Source: Flagellimonas abyssi | GTDB taxonomy: Bacteria > Bacteroidota > Bacteroidia > Flavobacteriales > Flavobacteriaceae | DNA: 64,000 bases | Assembly (NCBI RefSeq): GCF_019457905.1 | Contig: NZ_JAHZSV010000014.1 | Location: forward strand, 90,961 to 154,960 | Direction: 5' to 3' | Part shown: positions 63,194 through 64,000 of the stretch, piece by piece | How positions within the stretch are numbered: the stretch's first letter is position 1 | Layout: each line of letters begins with the position of its first letter | Made by a program: the position numbers and the translations under genes | Notes under the pieces: model-generated | The model's database searches: none | The model's input: the letters and a program-made list of their open reading frames with translations, nothing else | What the model was told of the DNA's origin: nothing

Positions 63194-64000
63194 TTATTTT
63201 ACCACAAAAACCACGTTTATCAATGCATTATAATCGGCTGGTTGACCAATTATATCATAGGTTAATTGACCATTGGCATCAATACTCATATTATCGAATA
63301 CAGTTGGATCTGCATAGGTTATATAATAGTACAACTCTGTTGGTCCGTATGTCGGGATTGCTGCAGGTGCCCCTGCGCTTGCGACTGCCGGTGTTCCGTA
63401 TTGAGTTACATATTGAGAATATAAGTTCAAAGTTCTACCTGTTCCATTACTTGAAGCATCTATAGCAATCGAAGGCGGGTAAAAAATTCGTGCCGCTTTG
63501 GATGTAATTGGAGCAATATCTTGAATCACATCCTCTACTGTTGCCTCTGTATCTCCATCCCCATCTACATCTACTGGGGAATCTGAATTCACTTCCGATG
63601 CATCTTGATCATCTGTTGAAGGGTCTCCATTGCATATGTACTCTGTATAATCCACCTCTCCGGCTTCCAAAATACCATTGGAGTTGTCATCTATACCTAC
63701 TTCAATTTTTACGCCTCCCGCAGAACAGTTGACACCAGCAGGCTCAACGGAGGTAACCACTAAGTTAGCCAGACCATCTGGGCCCTGTTCTCCAACCGGA
63801 CCTTGCTCACCAACTGGACCCTGTTCTCCAACGGGACCTTGTTCTCCAACGGGACCTTGTTCTCCAACCGGACCCTGTTCCCCAACGGGACCCTGTTCTC
63901 CTTGTATTCCTTGAGGACCTTGATTCCCTATCGGGCCTTGCTCTCCAACGGGGCCTTGCTCTCCAACCGGACCCTGTTCTCCTTGTATTCCTTGAGGACC
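63194..64000 (-). CDS. collagen-like Gly-X-Y repeat surface protein, C-terminal part
   Basis: Partial gene: 268 residues to the stop, running off the window at base 64000 with no start inside. The first 78 residues are 26 perfect Gly-X-Y triplets, mostly GPV and GEQ, ending at GLA. The rest is a globular domain (about 80-268): [24 protein letters not shown], then a spacer rich in Asp, then a strand-rich end (NVVFVVK). Collagen-like repeats in bacteria form triple helices exposed on the surface. It precedes the type-B protein by 22 bases, so the three genes 63194-60187 form one module. It has no sorting domain of its own in view. Confidence 0.88.
   Translation of the reverse strand, partial: GPQGIQGEQGPVGEQGPVGEQGPIGNQGPQGIQGEQGPVGEQGPVGEQGPVGEQGPVGEQGPVGEQGPVGEQGPDGLANLVVTSVEPAGVNCSAGGVKIEVGIDDNSNGILEAGEVDYTEYICNGDPSTDDQDASEVNSDSPVDVDGDGDTEATVEDVIQDIAPITSKAARIFYPPSIAIDASSNGTGRTLNLYSQYVTQYGTPAVASAGAPAAIPTYGPTELYYYITYADPTVFDNMSIDANGQLTYDIIGQPADYNALINVVFVVK
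63763..64000 (-). repeat. in-frame tandem 18-bp repeats encoding GEQGPV
   Basis: Units of 18 bases, seven in a row in the block 63773-63901 and further ones up to 64000, code Gly-Glu-Gln-Gly-Pro-Val. The copies differ at third positions (GTC/GTT, GGA/GGG and so on). Insert lengths are multiples of three, so unit gain or loss would change collagen length without a frameshift. Confidence 0.85.

Noticed and set aside
63678..63914. Plus-strand frame with repeated GPCSPT units, looking like a repeat protein
   Set aside because: It is the antisense of the collagen-like Gly-X-Y tract; the minus-strand frame has the biologically meaningful pattern and continues into a long gene.

Overview
The window comes from a marine-type member of the Flavobacteriaceae (Bacteroidota), probably close to Muricauda/Allomuricauda. 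This rests on several things seen directly: SusC/SusD proteins, PorP/SprF and a type IX secretion type-B sorting domain, promoter-like TTG-N18-20-TAnnTTTG boxes of the Bacteroidota sigma factor, a flavobacterial zeaxanthin-type cluster (merR-crtI-crtB-crtZ), and the DUF4295-rpmG-rpmB ribosomal cluster. The genus is an inference. The sequence is moderately AT-rich, densely coding and looks chromosomal. I saw no insertion sequence, phage gene, CRISPR array or rRNA.

Left part (1-8.4 kb, minus strand): an ECF sigma factor, a FecR anti-sigma factor, an STN-domain SusC transporter, a SusD lipoprotein, an alkaline phosphatase and the start of a PLC-like phosphodiesterase form a candidate regulated outer-membrane system for organic phosphate esters. 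A tRNA-Leu(GAG), a seven-helix membrane protein with a soluble C-terminal domain and an AGCS symporter follow.

From 11.7 to 15.4 kb a MerR/cobalamin-binding regulator of the CarH kind starts a tight operon with phytoene desaturase, phytoene synthase and beta-carotene hydroxylase. The regulator keeps the B12-binding signatures, so light control of carotenoid synthesis is likely. Isopentenyl-diphosphate isomerase lies far away at 59.6 kb; lycopene cyclase is not in the window. A pair of TlpA-like proteins, one without its catalytic cysteines, converges on crtZ. Aconitase and a MoxR-SurA-PpiC group follow.

The centre (22-44.6 kb) is mainly housekeeping: rimO, ftsY, DUF4295, rpmG, rpmB, cinA, a lone Hpt protein, an exonuclease, a 2-oxoacid dehydrogenase E2 and recR on the minus strand, mixed with a class A beta-lactamase-like lipoprotein, an oxidoreductase/DoxX pair, an SSS symporter, a TonB-dependent receptor, fabH and an AarF/TetR pair.

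The right part (44.9-60.1 kb) holds htpG, several small membrane proteins, a second ECF sigma/anti-sigma pair, a MOSC protein, an AraC regulator, an S1/P1 nuclease, a DUF5916 outer-membrane protein, DUF819 and DUF4369 proteins, and manA-queD-idi. The last 4 kb is a surface module: a collagen-like Gly-X-Y protein running off the window end, a type-B sorted protein with Ig-like and thrombospondin type 3 repeats, and a PorP/SprF partner.
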